From the NCBI RefSeq assembly GCF_037975245.1, contig NC_092573.1, forward strand, positions 13,228,001 to 13,292,000: DNA of 64,000 nucleotides. Reading direction: 5' to 3'. This DNA comes from Apostichopus japonicus. Lineage: Eukaryota > Echinodermata > Holothuroidea > Aspidochirotida > Stichopodidae. The notes beneath the pieces are model-generated. The model worked only from the letters and a program-made list of their open reading frames with translations, did not search any database and was not told the DNA's origin. Of the stretch, positions 49,324 to 62,427 are shown in pieces (within the stretch, counting starts at the first letter, position 1; each line of letters starts with the position of its first letter). A program made the position numbers and the translations under genes.

Positions 49324-52300
49324 TTTCACTGGAAATTTGAATGAAAGTATTCATAAGGACGAAAACTGTACCTGCAAAAAGAAATGCTTCTTTTGTACAG
49401 TGTAAGGCCACCGCGACATCTTTTCTGACAAGCTTGATGATATTTGTTCTTCGGGAATGTTGTGTCATTACTTAGCCTTTATATTATAAACAGTTAAGTG
49501 TGGAAAGAGCTATGCTCCTGTTAGAACAACTTAACATTTCTTAAATGCTGATTTACTGAGGCAGGCGTTTGAAAGACAGTGTGATACAAACAAGTACGGT
49601 AACGTGATAAACAATGCCACGAGCTCTCCGTGCATTAAAAACGATCGAAATGTGCGGTATTCATGACGGTACACAAAGCAGATCATGCGGATACAGCAGA
49701 CATAGCCGAGAATAAAACCTAGTAGCGTGGAGGATTCAATTATGACATACTAGGACTTTCTACTGGTAAACTTTACTCATTGTCGAATAAATCTATATCT
49801 AATTTCTAGCTTTTGCTCTATGTTTAACGTATTATGACCAAAACAAATATGAAATTCACGACAATTCCATCGGACTTGTATATTCGTTTAAAAATAGCTC
49901 CGTTTCGAATCTAACGCTCCATTGCTATGGTAACATCGTGAATAATAGCCCTGCCGCTAATGGATAGATGACATGTAGAAGATGACCATCGGTGGCGCTC
50001 TCAACTTCTCGTGCCACGTCTGGCACCTATACAAGAAGTAACCGACATATTACTGGCGCAATCCCGACCGAACATATTTTAACTCTCCTACAGACTTTTC
50101 TACACTGATCCCAGAAAGCATTAAGTGCCGTCAAAATGCCTCAGTTGCCAATAGGTAAATGTCCATGACGTAACACTGTTCTCGTTGTGCATAAAACTGA
50201 AGTCAAAAGTAAGGCATATACTGATAGGCCTAGACTAGGTATACGTTGCAGACTATACATATGCTAACTTCACAGACAGACATACATGCATTCAGACAAC
50301 TTCGGGTAATGTAAAATATCACTAACCGTAATCACGTTATGTTTACTCTGTCTTCAAATGTCGTCCTTTTCTTCTCTGCAACCCCGGGCCGTCATTGGAG
50401 TCGTTCGAACAACTATATTAAGGCGAAGAACGACGTCAAGATATATCCAACGTCTAGACTACACTGCTTGCAATGGAGAGAGAACTGCCCAGTACAGTAC
50501 AGTACGTGTTGATATGAACGCCTACAAAATGACAACAAATATTTTCCATTGAAAATCCACTGTGTATGACGGTATAGTAAACACTCGTATATAGATCAAC
50601 GCACACGCGCGCACGGAGGTATTATGTACGTACAGCATGCAATGCAGACAAATATTTCGGAGCGCGCGCTTCTGATTTTGTGCTGATATTCTTGTGAGCG
50701 CTCTTGTATCACTGTTTGCATGCGCGCACGGACAAGATAGACGTCAGACTATCACGCTGTAGCTACTAAACCTTTACTTACATGTGTACAGCAGTAGACT
50801 ACTGTGATGGTTGCATGCGGCAGTTTAATTTTGTGTGCACAATATGTCAGCATTGTACGGTGGCTTAATAAGGACATAGGAAAGAAAAACAGTGTCCCCA
50901 AATCTCACAATGTTGTCTTTTTATCTCAAACGTTGCCTCTTTTTTTCCCTTCAAAATTTAGATCCAAAAACAAAAGTCCAAAAGTAGAGACAAAAAGTCC
51001 AAATTTTCAGATTTGAGCAGACTTGTTTCCTTTCCTATGTCCCTATTAAGCCACCGTAGTATTGTGACTATTCTATGATCAGAAAAACTGTACAAATCTA
51101 ACGGAATTGCTAATGTTATAATGTTAAGAGACTGGCCTTTATCATCCCTGTAAAGTCAGAACGCGACGGTGTTTATTTCAGTCACGGTTGGCAGCCCTCT
51201 TAGGGTTTTAATCAGGAGCTTTCTATTTTATAGCTGTTGTAGGTGTCGTACCAGAAGTAATCCTTCCATTATCTTACACAGTACTAAGTCCGTCACGTTT
51301 AGGGTCCGCTAAAGTATAGCTAGAAGTTGTCAACTGACAAATCATACCCCCACGTTGGTATCTGATCAGGGCTTGGCCTGCCAGGGTGCATGCACATTTC
51401 TATATCATGACGCAGTTTAGACTTTGAGCTAGAAGAGGAGCAAGTTAAGCACACTGAACCGTCCGCTCGCACGGAGAAACATATCCAGATTAAAACACAG
51501 AATTTCTTAACTGTTCTGTGTCACCTCCTTGAATCCTCCTTATTTGCACATCACCTCTACTTTGAATTATGCGCAAGTTCCACATCAAGACATTCAAAAC
51601 GATCGTGGTGACTGGAAATATGCCAAAACAAGCACTGCGTTAGGTCATTTTACGTCTCGTGTGTGTCTGTGTGCTTTACTTATCTTTTCGTGTTTTTTTT
51701 TTTTTCGTTTTTTTTTTCCGTTTTTTTTTTTTTTTCACGGTTAAACTTTTGTGCGAATGTACAATACTCCAATTGGGGCATGGTATGCATTCATATCACA
51801 TTGTTTTGGAAGAATCTGGAACTCTAAGTATTATTTCGACCCAAGAATCACCAGGCTGGCGTGGTGGCCTGAACGGTTGGAAGACAGCACTGCGCGTCGG
51901 TGTTTGTTGTCAGGCTGTGTGAATCGCGCCGATCGGATGACAGACACTGCTTTGTTTATAATGGCATCGCCAAGGTGGAATTTTTACACGGGCCTAGGAT
52001 CCCAATTCCGTATCCTCCCTTAGTTCGCAAAAGCATCCGGGAGATTACGTTTAGAGTCCGGCCTTCGGGCCAGAAGTGGGCTAGCTGACTTGCAATGGAG
52101 GGCTCACGTCGATTCGGACTGGGTTGATGTTCAACGTTCAGTGAAACCATGGCCTCGATGAGGCGTAATCTCTTGTTAATTTTAGCTTTCTGTCTTCAAT
52201 TTTATAATATAATGATATAAATTTATTATTGCCTTTTTTTATTCGTCTTTTTCTCGCTTAGTTATCGCATTTTATTCAAGGTTAAATATATATGCTCATG

Positions 52301-52600
52301 TCTGCCTAGGTTCGACTCCCCGCCGAAGCAATATTTTATTTTATGTTTTTATTATTATTATTAATATTTGGGGTGTTGTTGATATCTGCATGTCTATGCA
52401 TGGTGTTTTAAGTTTGTTTCGCTTTGTTTGTCTGTTTTTTGTTTTGTTTTTAGGGGGGGGGGGGTGTTTGTCTCTATTTTGGTATTTTGTTTCGCGTAAA
52501 CAAAGTAGGTCATTGCAATATTTTGCACAACTTGTCAATAGAAACCGATTCGGAACTTAAGACCTGAGTGGTAAATTTGATTTCTGTCTCGCTCGTCGCC
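49324..52600. repeat. Array unit 16, private C-to-A at 50158
   Basis: Full unit of 3,277 bp, G run 12. It reads ATAGGTAAAT at 50151-50160 where other units read ATAGGTACAT, a private C-to-A change at 50158. Confidence 0.97.
50858..51056. mobile_element. MITE copy, unit 16
   Basis: Intact copy with both inverted termini and flanking TA. Confidence 0.8.
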
Positions 52601-55600
52601 TTTCACTGGAAATTTGAATGAAAGTATTCATAAGGACGAAAACTGTACCTGCAAAAAGAAATGCTTCTTTTGTACAGTGTAAGGCCACCGCGACATCTTT
52701 TCTGACAAGCTTGATGATATTTGTTCTTCGGGAATGTTGTGTCATTACTTAGCCTTTATATTATAAACAGTTAAGTGTGGAAAGAGCTATGCTCCTGTTA
52801 GAACAACTTAACATTTCTTAAATGCTGATTTACTGAGGCAGGCGTTTGAAAGACAGTGTGATACAAACAAGTACGGTAACGTGATAAACAATGCCACGAG
52901 CTCTCCGTGCATTAAAAACGATCGAAATGTGCGGTATTCATGACGGTACACAAAGCAGATCATGCGGATACAGCAGACATAGCCGAGAATAAAACCTAGT
53001 AGCGTGGAGGATTCAATTATGACATACTAGGACTTTCTACTGGTAAACTTTACTCATTGTCGAATAAATCTATATCTAATTTCTAGCTTTTGCTCTATGT
53101 TTAACGTATTATGACCAAAACAAATATGAAATTCACGACAATTCCATCGGACTTGTATATTCGTTTAAAAATAGCTCCGTTTCGAATCTAACGCTCCATT
53201 GCTATGGTAACATCGTGAATAATAGCCCTGCCGCTAATGGATAGATGACATGTAGAAGATGACCATCGGTGGCGCTCTCAACTTCTCGTGCCACGTCTGG
53301 CACCTATACAAGAAGTAACCGACATATTACTGGCGCAATCCCGACCGAACATATTTTAACTCTCCTACAGACTTTTCTACACTGATCCCAGAAAGCATTA
53401 AGTGCCGTCAAAATGCCTCAGTTGCCAATAGGTACATGTCCATGACGTAACACTGTTCTCGTTGTGCATAAAACTGAAGTCAAAAGTAAGGCATATACTG
53501 ATAGGCCTAGACTAGGTATACGTTGCAGACTATACATATGCTAACTTCACAGACAGACATACATGCATTCAGACAACTTCGGGTAATGTAAAATATCACT
53601 AACCGTAATCACGTTATGTTTACTCTGTCTTCAAATGTCGTCCTTTTCTTCTCTGCAACCCCGGGCCGTCATTGGAGTCGTTCGAACAACTATATTAAGG
53701 CGAAGAACGACGTCAAGATATATCCAACGTCTAGACTACACTGCTTGCAATGGAGAGAGAACTGCCCAGTACAGTACAGTACGTGTTGATATGAACGCCT
53801 ACAAAATGACAACAAATATTTTCCATTGAAAATCCACTGTGTATGACGGTATAGTAAACACTCGTATATAGATCAACGCACACGCGCGCACGGAGGTATT
53901 ATGTACGTACAGCATGCAATGCAGACAAATATTTCGGAGCGCGCGCTTCTGATTTTGTGCTGATATTCTTGTGAGCGCTCTTGTATCACTGTTTGCATGC
54001 GCGCACGGACAAGATAGACGTCAGACTATCACGCTGTAGCTACTAAACCTTTACTTACATGTGTACAGCAGTAGACTACTGTGATGGTTGCATGCGGCAG
54101 TTTAATTTTGTGTGCACAATATGTCAGCATTGTACGGTGGCTTAATAAGGACATAGGAAAGAAAAACAGTGTCCCCAAATCTCACAATGTTGTCTTTTTA
54201 TCTCAAACGTTGCCTCTTTTTTTCCCTTCAAAATTTAGATCCAAAAACAAAAGTCCAAAAGTAGAGACAAAAAGTCCAAATTTTCAGATTTGAGCAGACT
54301 TGTTTCCTTTCCTATGTCCCTATTAAGCCACCGTAGTATTGTGACTATTCTATGATCAGAAAAACTGTACAAATCTAACGGAATTGCTAATGTTATAATG
54401 TTAAGAGACTGGCCTTTATCATCCCTGTAAAGTCAGAACGCGACGGTGTTTATTTCAGTCACGGTTGGCAGCCCTCTTAGGGTTTTAATCAGGAGCTTTC
54501 TATTTTATAGCTGTTGTAGGTGTCGTACCAGAAGTAATCCTTCCATTATCTTACACAGTACTAAGTCCGTCACGTTTAGGGTCCGCTAAAGTATAGCTAG
54601 AAGTTGTCAACTGACAAATCATACCCCCACGTTGGTATCTGATCAGGGCTTGGCCTGCCAGGGTGCATGCACATTTCTATATCATGACGCAGTTTAGACT
54701 TTGAGCTAGAAGAGGAGCAAGTTAAGCACACTGAACCGTCCGCTCGCACGGAGAAACATATCCAGATTAAAACACAGAATTTCTTAACTGTTCTGTGTCA
54801 CCTCCTTGAATCCTCCTTATTTGCACATCACCTCTACTTTGAATTATGCGCAAGTTCCACATCAAGACATTCAAAACGATCGTGGTGACTGGAAATATGC
54901 CAAAACAAGCACTGCGTTAGGTCATTTTACGTCTCGTGTGTGTCTGTGTGCTTTACTTATCTTTTCGTGTTTTTTTTTTTTTCGTTTTTTTTTTCCGTTT
55001 TTTTTTTTTTTTCACGGTTAAACTTTTGTGCGAATGTACAATACTCCAATTGGGGCATGGTATGCATTCATATCACATTGTTTTGGAAGAATCTGGAACT
55101 CTAAGTATTATTTCGACCCAAGAATCACCAGGCTGGCGTGGTGGCCTGAACGGTTGGAAGACAGCACTGCGCGTCGGTGTTTGTTGTCAGGCTGTGTGAA
55201 TCGCGCCGATCGGATGACAGACACTGCTTTGTTTATAATGGCATCGCCAAGGTGGAATTTTTACACGGGCCTAGGATCCCAATTCCGTATCCTCCCTTAG
55301 TTCGCAAAAGCATCCGGGAGATTACGTTTAGAGTCCGGCCTTCGGGCCAGAAGTGGGCTAGCTGACTTGCAATGGAGGGCTCACGTCGATTCGGACTGGG
55401 TTGATGTTCAACGTTCAGTGAAACCATGGCCTCGATGAGGCGTAATCTCTTGTTAATTTTAGCTTTCTGTCTTCAATTTTATAATATAATGATATAAATT
55501 TATTATTGCCTTTTTTTATTCGTCTTTTTCTCGCTTAGTTATCGCATTTTATTCAAGGTTAAATATATATGCTCATGTCTGCCTAGGTTCGACTCCCCGC

Positions 55601-55877
55601 CGAAGCAATATTTTATTTTATGTTTTTATTATTATTATTAATATTTGGGGTGTTGTTGATATCTGCATGTCTATGCATGGTGTTTTAAGTTTGTTTCGCT
55701 TTGTTTGTCTGTTTTTTGTTTTGTTTTTAGGGGGGGGGGGGTGTTTGTCTCTATTTTGGTATTTTGTTTCGCGTAAACAAAGTAGGTCATTGCAATATTT
55801 TGCACAACTTGTCAATAGAAACCGATTCGGAACTTAAGACCTGAGTGGTAAATTTGATTTCTGTCTCGCTCGTCGCC
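52601..55877. repeat. Array unit 17
   Basis: Full unit of 3,277 bp, G run 12. No difference from unit 1 seen. Confidence 0.97.
54135..54333. mobile_element. MITE copy, unit 17
   Basis: Intact copy with both inverted termini and flanking TA. Confidence 0.8.
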
Positions 55878-58800
55878 TTTCACTGGAAATTTGAATGAAA
55901 GTATTCATAAGGACGAAAACTGTACCTGCAAAAAGAAATGCTTCTTTTGTACAGTGTAAGGCCACCGCGACATCTTTTCTGACAAGCTTGATGATATTTG
56001 TTCTTCGGGAATGTTGTGTCATTACTTAGCCTTTATATTATAAACAGTTAAGTGTGGAAAGAGCTATGCTCCTGTTAGAACAACTTAACATTTCTTAAAT
56101 GCTGATTTACTGAGGCAGGCGTTTGAAAGACAGTGTGATACAAACAAGTACGGTAACGTGATAAACAATGCCACGAGCTCTCCGTGCATTAAAAACGATC
56201 GAAATGTGCGGTATTCATGACGGTACACAAAGCAGATCATGCGGATACAGCAGACATAGCCGAGAATAAAACCTAGTAGCGTGGAGGATTCAATTATGAC
56301 ATACTAGGACTTTCTACTGGTAAACTTTACTCATTGTCGAATAAATCTATATCTAATTTCTAGCTTTTGCTCTATGTTTAACGTATTATGACCAAAACAA
56401 ATATGAAATTCACGACAATTCCATCGGACTTGTATATTCGTTTAAAAATAGCTCCGTTTCGAATCTAACGCTCCATTGCTATGGTAACATCGTGAATAAT
56501 AGCCCTGCCGCTAATGGATAGATGACATGTAGAAGATGACCATCGGTGGCGCTCTCAACTTCTCGTGCCACGTCTGGCACCTATACAAGAAGTAACCGAC
56601 ATATTACTGGCGCAATCCCGACCGAACATATTTTAACTCTCCTACAGACTTTTCTACACTGATCCCAGAAAGCATTAAGTGCCGTCAAAATGCCTCAGTT
56701 GCCAATAGGTACATGTCCATGACGTAACACTGTTCTCGTTGTGCATAAAACTGAAGTCAAAAGTAAGGCATATACTGATAGGCCTAGACTAGGTATACGT
56801 TGCAGACTATACATATGCTAACTTCACAGACAGACATACATGCATTCAGACAACTTCGGGTAATGTAAAATATCACTAACCGTAATCACGTTATGTTTAC
56901 TCTGTCTTCAAATGTCGTCCTTTTCTTCTCTGCAACCCCGGGCCGTCATTGGAGTCGTTCGAACAACTATATTAAGGCGAAGAACGACGTCAAGATATAT
57001 CCAACGTCTAGACTACACTGCTTGCAATGGAGAGAGAACTGCCCAGTACAGTACAGTACGTGTTGATATGAACGCCTACAAAATGACAACAAATATTTTC
57101 CATTGAAAATCCACTGTGTATGACGGTATAGTAAACACTCGTATATAGATCAACGCACACGCGCGCACGGAGGTATTATGTACGTACAGCATGCAATGCA
57201 GACAAATATTTCGGAGCGCGCGCTTCTGATTTTGTGCTGATATTCTTGTGAGCGCTCTTGTATCACTGTTTGCATGCGCGCACGGACAAGATAGACGTCA
57301 GACTATCACGCTGTAGCTACTAAACCTTTACTTACATGTGTACAGCAGTAGACTACTGTGATGGTTGCATGCGGCAGTTTAATTTTGTGTGCACAATATG
57401 TCAGCATTGTACGGTGGCTTAATAAGGACATAGGAAAGAAAAACAGTGTCCCCAAATCTCACAATGTTGTCTTTTTATCTCAAACGTTGCCTCTTTTTTT
57501 CCCTTCAAAATTTAGATCCAAAAACAAAAGTCCAAAAGTAGAGACAAAAAGTCCAAATTTTCAGATTTGAGCAGACTTGTTTCCTTTCCTATGTCCCTAT
57601 TAAGCCACCGTAGTATTGTGACTATTCTATGATCAGAAAAACTGTACAAATCTAACGGAATTGCTAATGTTATAATGTTAAGAGACTGGCCTTTATCATC
57701 CCTGTAAAGTCAGAACGCGACGGTGTTTATTTCAGTCACGGTTGGCAGCCCTCTTAGGGTTTTAATCAGGAGCTTTCTATTTTATAGCTGTTGTAGGTGT
57801 CGTACCAGAAGTAATCCTTCCATTATCTTACACAGTACTAAGTCCGTCACGTTTAGGGTCCGCTAAAGTATAGCTAGAAGTTGTCAACTGACAAATCATA
57901 CCCCCACGTTGGTATCTGATCAGGGCTTGGCCTGCCAGGGTGCATGCACATTTCTATATCATGACGCAGTTTAGACTTTGAGCTAGAAGAGGAGCAAGTT
58001 AAGCACACTGAACCGTCCGCTCGCACGGAGAAACATATCCAGATTAAAACACAGAATTTCTTAACTGTTCTGTGTCACCTCCTTGAATCCTCCTTATTTG
58101 CACATCACCTCTACTTTGAATTATGCGCAAGTTCCACATCAAGACATTCAAAACGATCGTGGTGACTGGAAATATGCCAAAACAAGCACTGCGTTAGGTC
58201 ATTTTACGTCTCGTGTGTGTCTGTGTGCTTTACTTATCTTTTCGTGTTTTTTTTTTTTTCGTTTTTTTTTTCCGTTTTTTTTTTTTTTTCACGGTTAAAC
58301 TTTTGTGCGAATGTACAATACTCCAATTGGGGCATGGTATGCATTCATATCACATTGTTTTGGAAGAATCTGGAACTCTAAGTATTATTTCGACCCAAGA
58401 ATCACCAGGCTGGCGTGGTGGCCTGAACGGTTGGAAGACAGCACTGCGCGTCGGTGTTTGTTGTCAGGCTGTGTGAATCGCGCCGATCGGATGACAGACA
58501 CTGCTTTGTTTATAATGGCATCGCCAAGGTGGAATTTTTACACGGGCCTAGGATCCCAATTCCGTATCCTCCCTTAGTTCGCAAAAGCATCCGGGAGATT
58601 ACGTTTAGAGTCCGGCCTTCGGGCCAGAAGTGGGCTAGCTGACTTGCAATGGAGGGCTCACGTCGATTCGGACTGGGTTGATGTTCAACGTTCAGTGAAA
58701 CCATGGCCTCGATGAGGCGTAATCTCTTGTTAATTTTAGCTTTCTGTCTTCAATTTTATAATATAATGATATAAATTTATTATTGCCTTTTTTTATTCGT

Positions 58801-59152
58801 CTTTTTCTCGCTTAGTTATCGCATTTTATTCAAGGTTAAATATATATGCTCATGTCTGCCTAGGTTCGACTCCCCGCCGAAGCAATATTTTATTTTATGT
58901 TTTTATTATTATTATTAATATTTGGGGTGTTGTTGATATCTGCATGTCTATGCATGGTGTTTTAAGTTTGTTTCGCTTTGTTTGTCTGTTTTTTGTTTTG
59001 TTTTTAGGGGGGGGGGTGTTTGTCTCTATTTTGGTATTTTGTTTCGCGTAAACAAAGTAGGTCATTGCAATATTTTGCACAACTTGTCAATAGAAACCGA
59101 TTCGGAACTTAAGACCTGAGTGGTAAATTTGATTTCTGTCTCGCTCGTCGCC
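55878..59152. repeat. Array unit 18
   Basis: Full unit of 3,275 bp, G run 10. Confidence 0.97.
57412..57610. mobile_element. MITE copy, unit 18
   Basis: Intact copy with both inverted termini and flanking TA. Confidence 0.8.
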
Positions 59153-62100
59153 TTTCACTGGAAATTTGAATGAAAGTATTCATAAGGACGAAAACTGTAC
59201 CTGCAAAAAGAAATGCTTCTTTTGTACAGTGTAAGGCCACCGCGACATCTTTTCTGACAAGCTTGATGATATTTGTTCTTCGGGAATGTTGTGTCATTAC
59301 TTAGCCTTTATATTATAAACAGTTAAGTGTGGAAAGAGCTATGCTCCTGTTAGAACAACTTAACATTTCTTAAATGCTGATTTACTGAGGCAGGCGTTTG
59401 AAAGACAGTGTGATACAAACAAGTACGGTAACGTGATAAACAATGCCACGAGCTCTCCGTGCATTAAAAACGATCGAAATGTGCGGTATTCATGACGGTA
59501 CACAAAGCAGATCATGCGGATACAGCAGACATAGCCGAGAATAAAACCTAGTAGCGTGGAGGATTCAATTATGACATACTAGGACTTTCTACTGGTAAAC
59601 TTTACTCATTGTCGAATAAATCTATATCTAATTTCTAGCTTTTGCTCTATGTTTAACGTATTATGACCAAAACAAATATGAAATTCACGACAATTCCATC
59701 GGACTTGTATATTCGTTTAAAAATAGCTCCGTTTCGAATCTAACGCTCCATTGCTATGGTAACATCGTGAATAATAGCCCTGCCGCTAATGGATAGATGA
59801 CATGTAGAAGATGACCATCGGTGGCGCTCTCAACTTCTCGTGCCACGTCTGGCACCTATACAAGAAGTAACCGACATATTACTGGCGCAATCCCGACCGA
59901 ACATATTTTAACTCTCCTACAGACTTTTCTACACTGATCCCAGAAAGCATTAAGTGCCGTCAAAATGCCTCAGTTGCCAATAGGTACATGTCCATGACGT
60001 AACACTGTTCTCGTTGTGCATAAAACTGAAGTCAAAAGTAAGGCATATACTGATAGGCCTAGACTAGGTATACGTTGCAGACTATACATATGCTAACTTC
60101 ACAGACAGACATACATGCATTCAGACAACTTCGGGTAATGTAAAATATCACTAACCGTAATCACGTTATGTTTACTCTGTCTTCAAATGTCGTCCTTTTC
60201 TTCTCTGCAACCCCGGGCCGTCATTGGAGTCGTTCGAACAACTATATTAAGGCGAAGAACGACGTCAAGATATATCCAACGTCTAGACTACACTGCTTGC
60301 AATGGAGAGAGAACTGCCCAGTACAGTACAGTACGTGTTGATATGAACGCCTACAAAATGACAACAAATATTTTCCATTGAAAATCCACTGTGTATGACG
60401 GTATAGTAAACACTCGTATATAGATCAACGCACACGCGCGCACGGAGGTATTATGTACGTACAGCATGCAATGCAGACAAATATTTCGGAGCGCGCGCTT
60501 CTGATTTTGTGCTGATATTCTTGTGAGCGCTCTTGTATCACTGTTTGCATGCGCGCACGGACAAGATAGACGTCAGACTATCACGCTGTAGCTACTAAAC
60601 CTTTACTTACATGTGTACAGCAGTAGACTACTGTGATGGTTGCATGCGGCAGTTTAATTTTGTGTGCACAATATGTCAGCATTGTACGGTGGCTTAATAA
60701 GGACATAGGAAAGAAAAACAGTGTCCCCAAATCTCACAATGTTGTCTTTTTATCTCAAACGTTGCCTCTTTTTTTCCCTTCAAAATTTAGATCCAAAAAC
60801 AAAAGTCCAAAAGTAGAGACAAAAAGTCCAAATTTTCAGATTTGAGCAGACTTGTTTCCTTTCCTATGTCCCTATTAAGCCACCGTAGTATTGTGACTAT
60901 TCTATGATCAGAAAAACTGTACAAATCTAACGGAATTGCTAATGTTATAATGTTAAGAGACTGGCCTTTATCATCCCTGTAAAGTCAGAACGCGACGGTG
61001 TTTATTTCAGTCACGGTTGGCAGCCCTCTTAGGGTTTTAATCAGGAGCTTTCTATTTTATAGCTGTTGTAGGTGTCGTACCAGAAGTAATCCTTCCATTA
61101 TCTTACACAGTACTAAGTCCGTCACGTTTAGGGTCCGCTAAAGTATAGCTAGAAGTTGTCAACTGACAAATCATACCCCCACGTTGGTATCTGATCAGGG
61201 CTTGGCCTGCCAGGGTGCATGCACATTTCTATATCATGACGCAGTTTAGACTTTGAGCTAGAAGAGGAGCAAGTTAAGCACACTGAACCGTCCGCTCGCA
61301 CGGAGAAACATATCCAGATTAAAACACAGAATTTCTTAACTGTTCTGTGTCACCTCCTTGAATCCTCCTTATTTGCACATCACCTCTACTTTGAATTATG
61401 CGCAAGTTCCACATCAAGACATTCAAAACGATCGTGGTGACTGGAAATATGCCAAAACAAGCACTGCGTTAGGTCATTTTACGTCTCGTGTGTGTCTGTG
61501 TGCTTTACTTATCTTTTCGTGTTTTTTTTTTTTTCGTTTTTTTTTTCCGTTTTTTTTTTTTTTCACGGTTAAACTTTTGTGCGAATGTACAATACTCCAA
61601 TTGGGGCATGGTATGCATTCATATCACATTGTTTTGGAAGAATCTGGAACTCTAAGTATTATTTCGACCCAAGAATCACCAGGCTGGCGTGGTGGCCTGA
61701 ACGGTTGGAAGACAGCACTGCGCGTCGGTGTTTGTTGTCAGGCTGTGTGAATCGCGCCGATCGGATGACAGACACTGCTTTGTTTATAATGGCATCGCCA
61801 AGGTGGAATTTTTACACGGGCCTAGGATCCCAATTCCGTATCCTCCCTTAGTTCGCAAAAGCATCCGGGAGATTACGTTTAGAGTCCGGCCTTCGGGCCA
61901 GAAGTGGGCTAGCTGACTTGCAATGGAGGGCTCACGTCGATTCGGACTGGGTTGATGTTCAACGTTCAGTGAAACCATGGCCTCGATGAGGCGTAATCTC
62001 TTGTTAATTTTAGCTTTCTGTCTTCAATTTTATAATATAATGATATAAATTTATTATTGCCTTTTTTTATTCGTCTTTTTCTCGCTTAGTTATCGCATTT

Positions 62101-62427
62101 TATTCAAGGTTAAATATATATGCTCATGTCTGCCTAGGTTCGACTCCCCGCCGAAGCAATATTTTATTTTATGTTTTTATTATTATTATTAATATTTGGG
62201 GTGTTGTTGATATCTGCATGTCTATGCATGGTGTTTTAAGTTTGTTTCGCTTTGTTTGTCTGTTTTTTGTTTTGTTTTTAGGGGGGGGGGGTGTTTGTCT
62301 CTATTTTGGTATTTTGTTTCGCGTAAACAAAGTAGGTCATTGCAATATTTTGCACAACTTGTCAATAGAAACCGATTCGGAACTTAAGACCTGAGTGGTA
62401 AATTTGATTTCTGTCTCGCTCGTCGCC
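59153..62427. repeat. Array unit 19, shortened T run
   Basis: Full unit of 3,275 bp: G run 11, and the third T run of the pyrimidine block (61550-61563) has 14 bases instead of 15. The lost T joins two short reading frames into one of 130 codons, which is an accident of the homopolymer and not a gene. Confidence 0.97.
60687..60885. mobile_element. MITE copy, unit 19
   Basis: Intact copy with both inverted termini and flanking TA. Confidence 0.8.

Noticed and set aside
61358-61750. 130-codon open frame, the longest in the window
   Set aside because: It exists only because one T is missing from a T run in unit 19. Its middle is a homopolymer-encoded phenylalanine stretch, and all other units break it.
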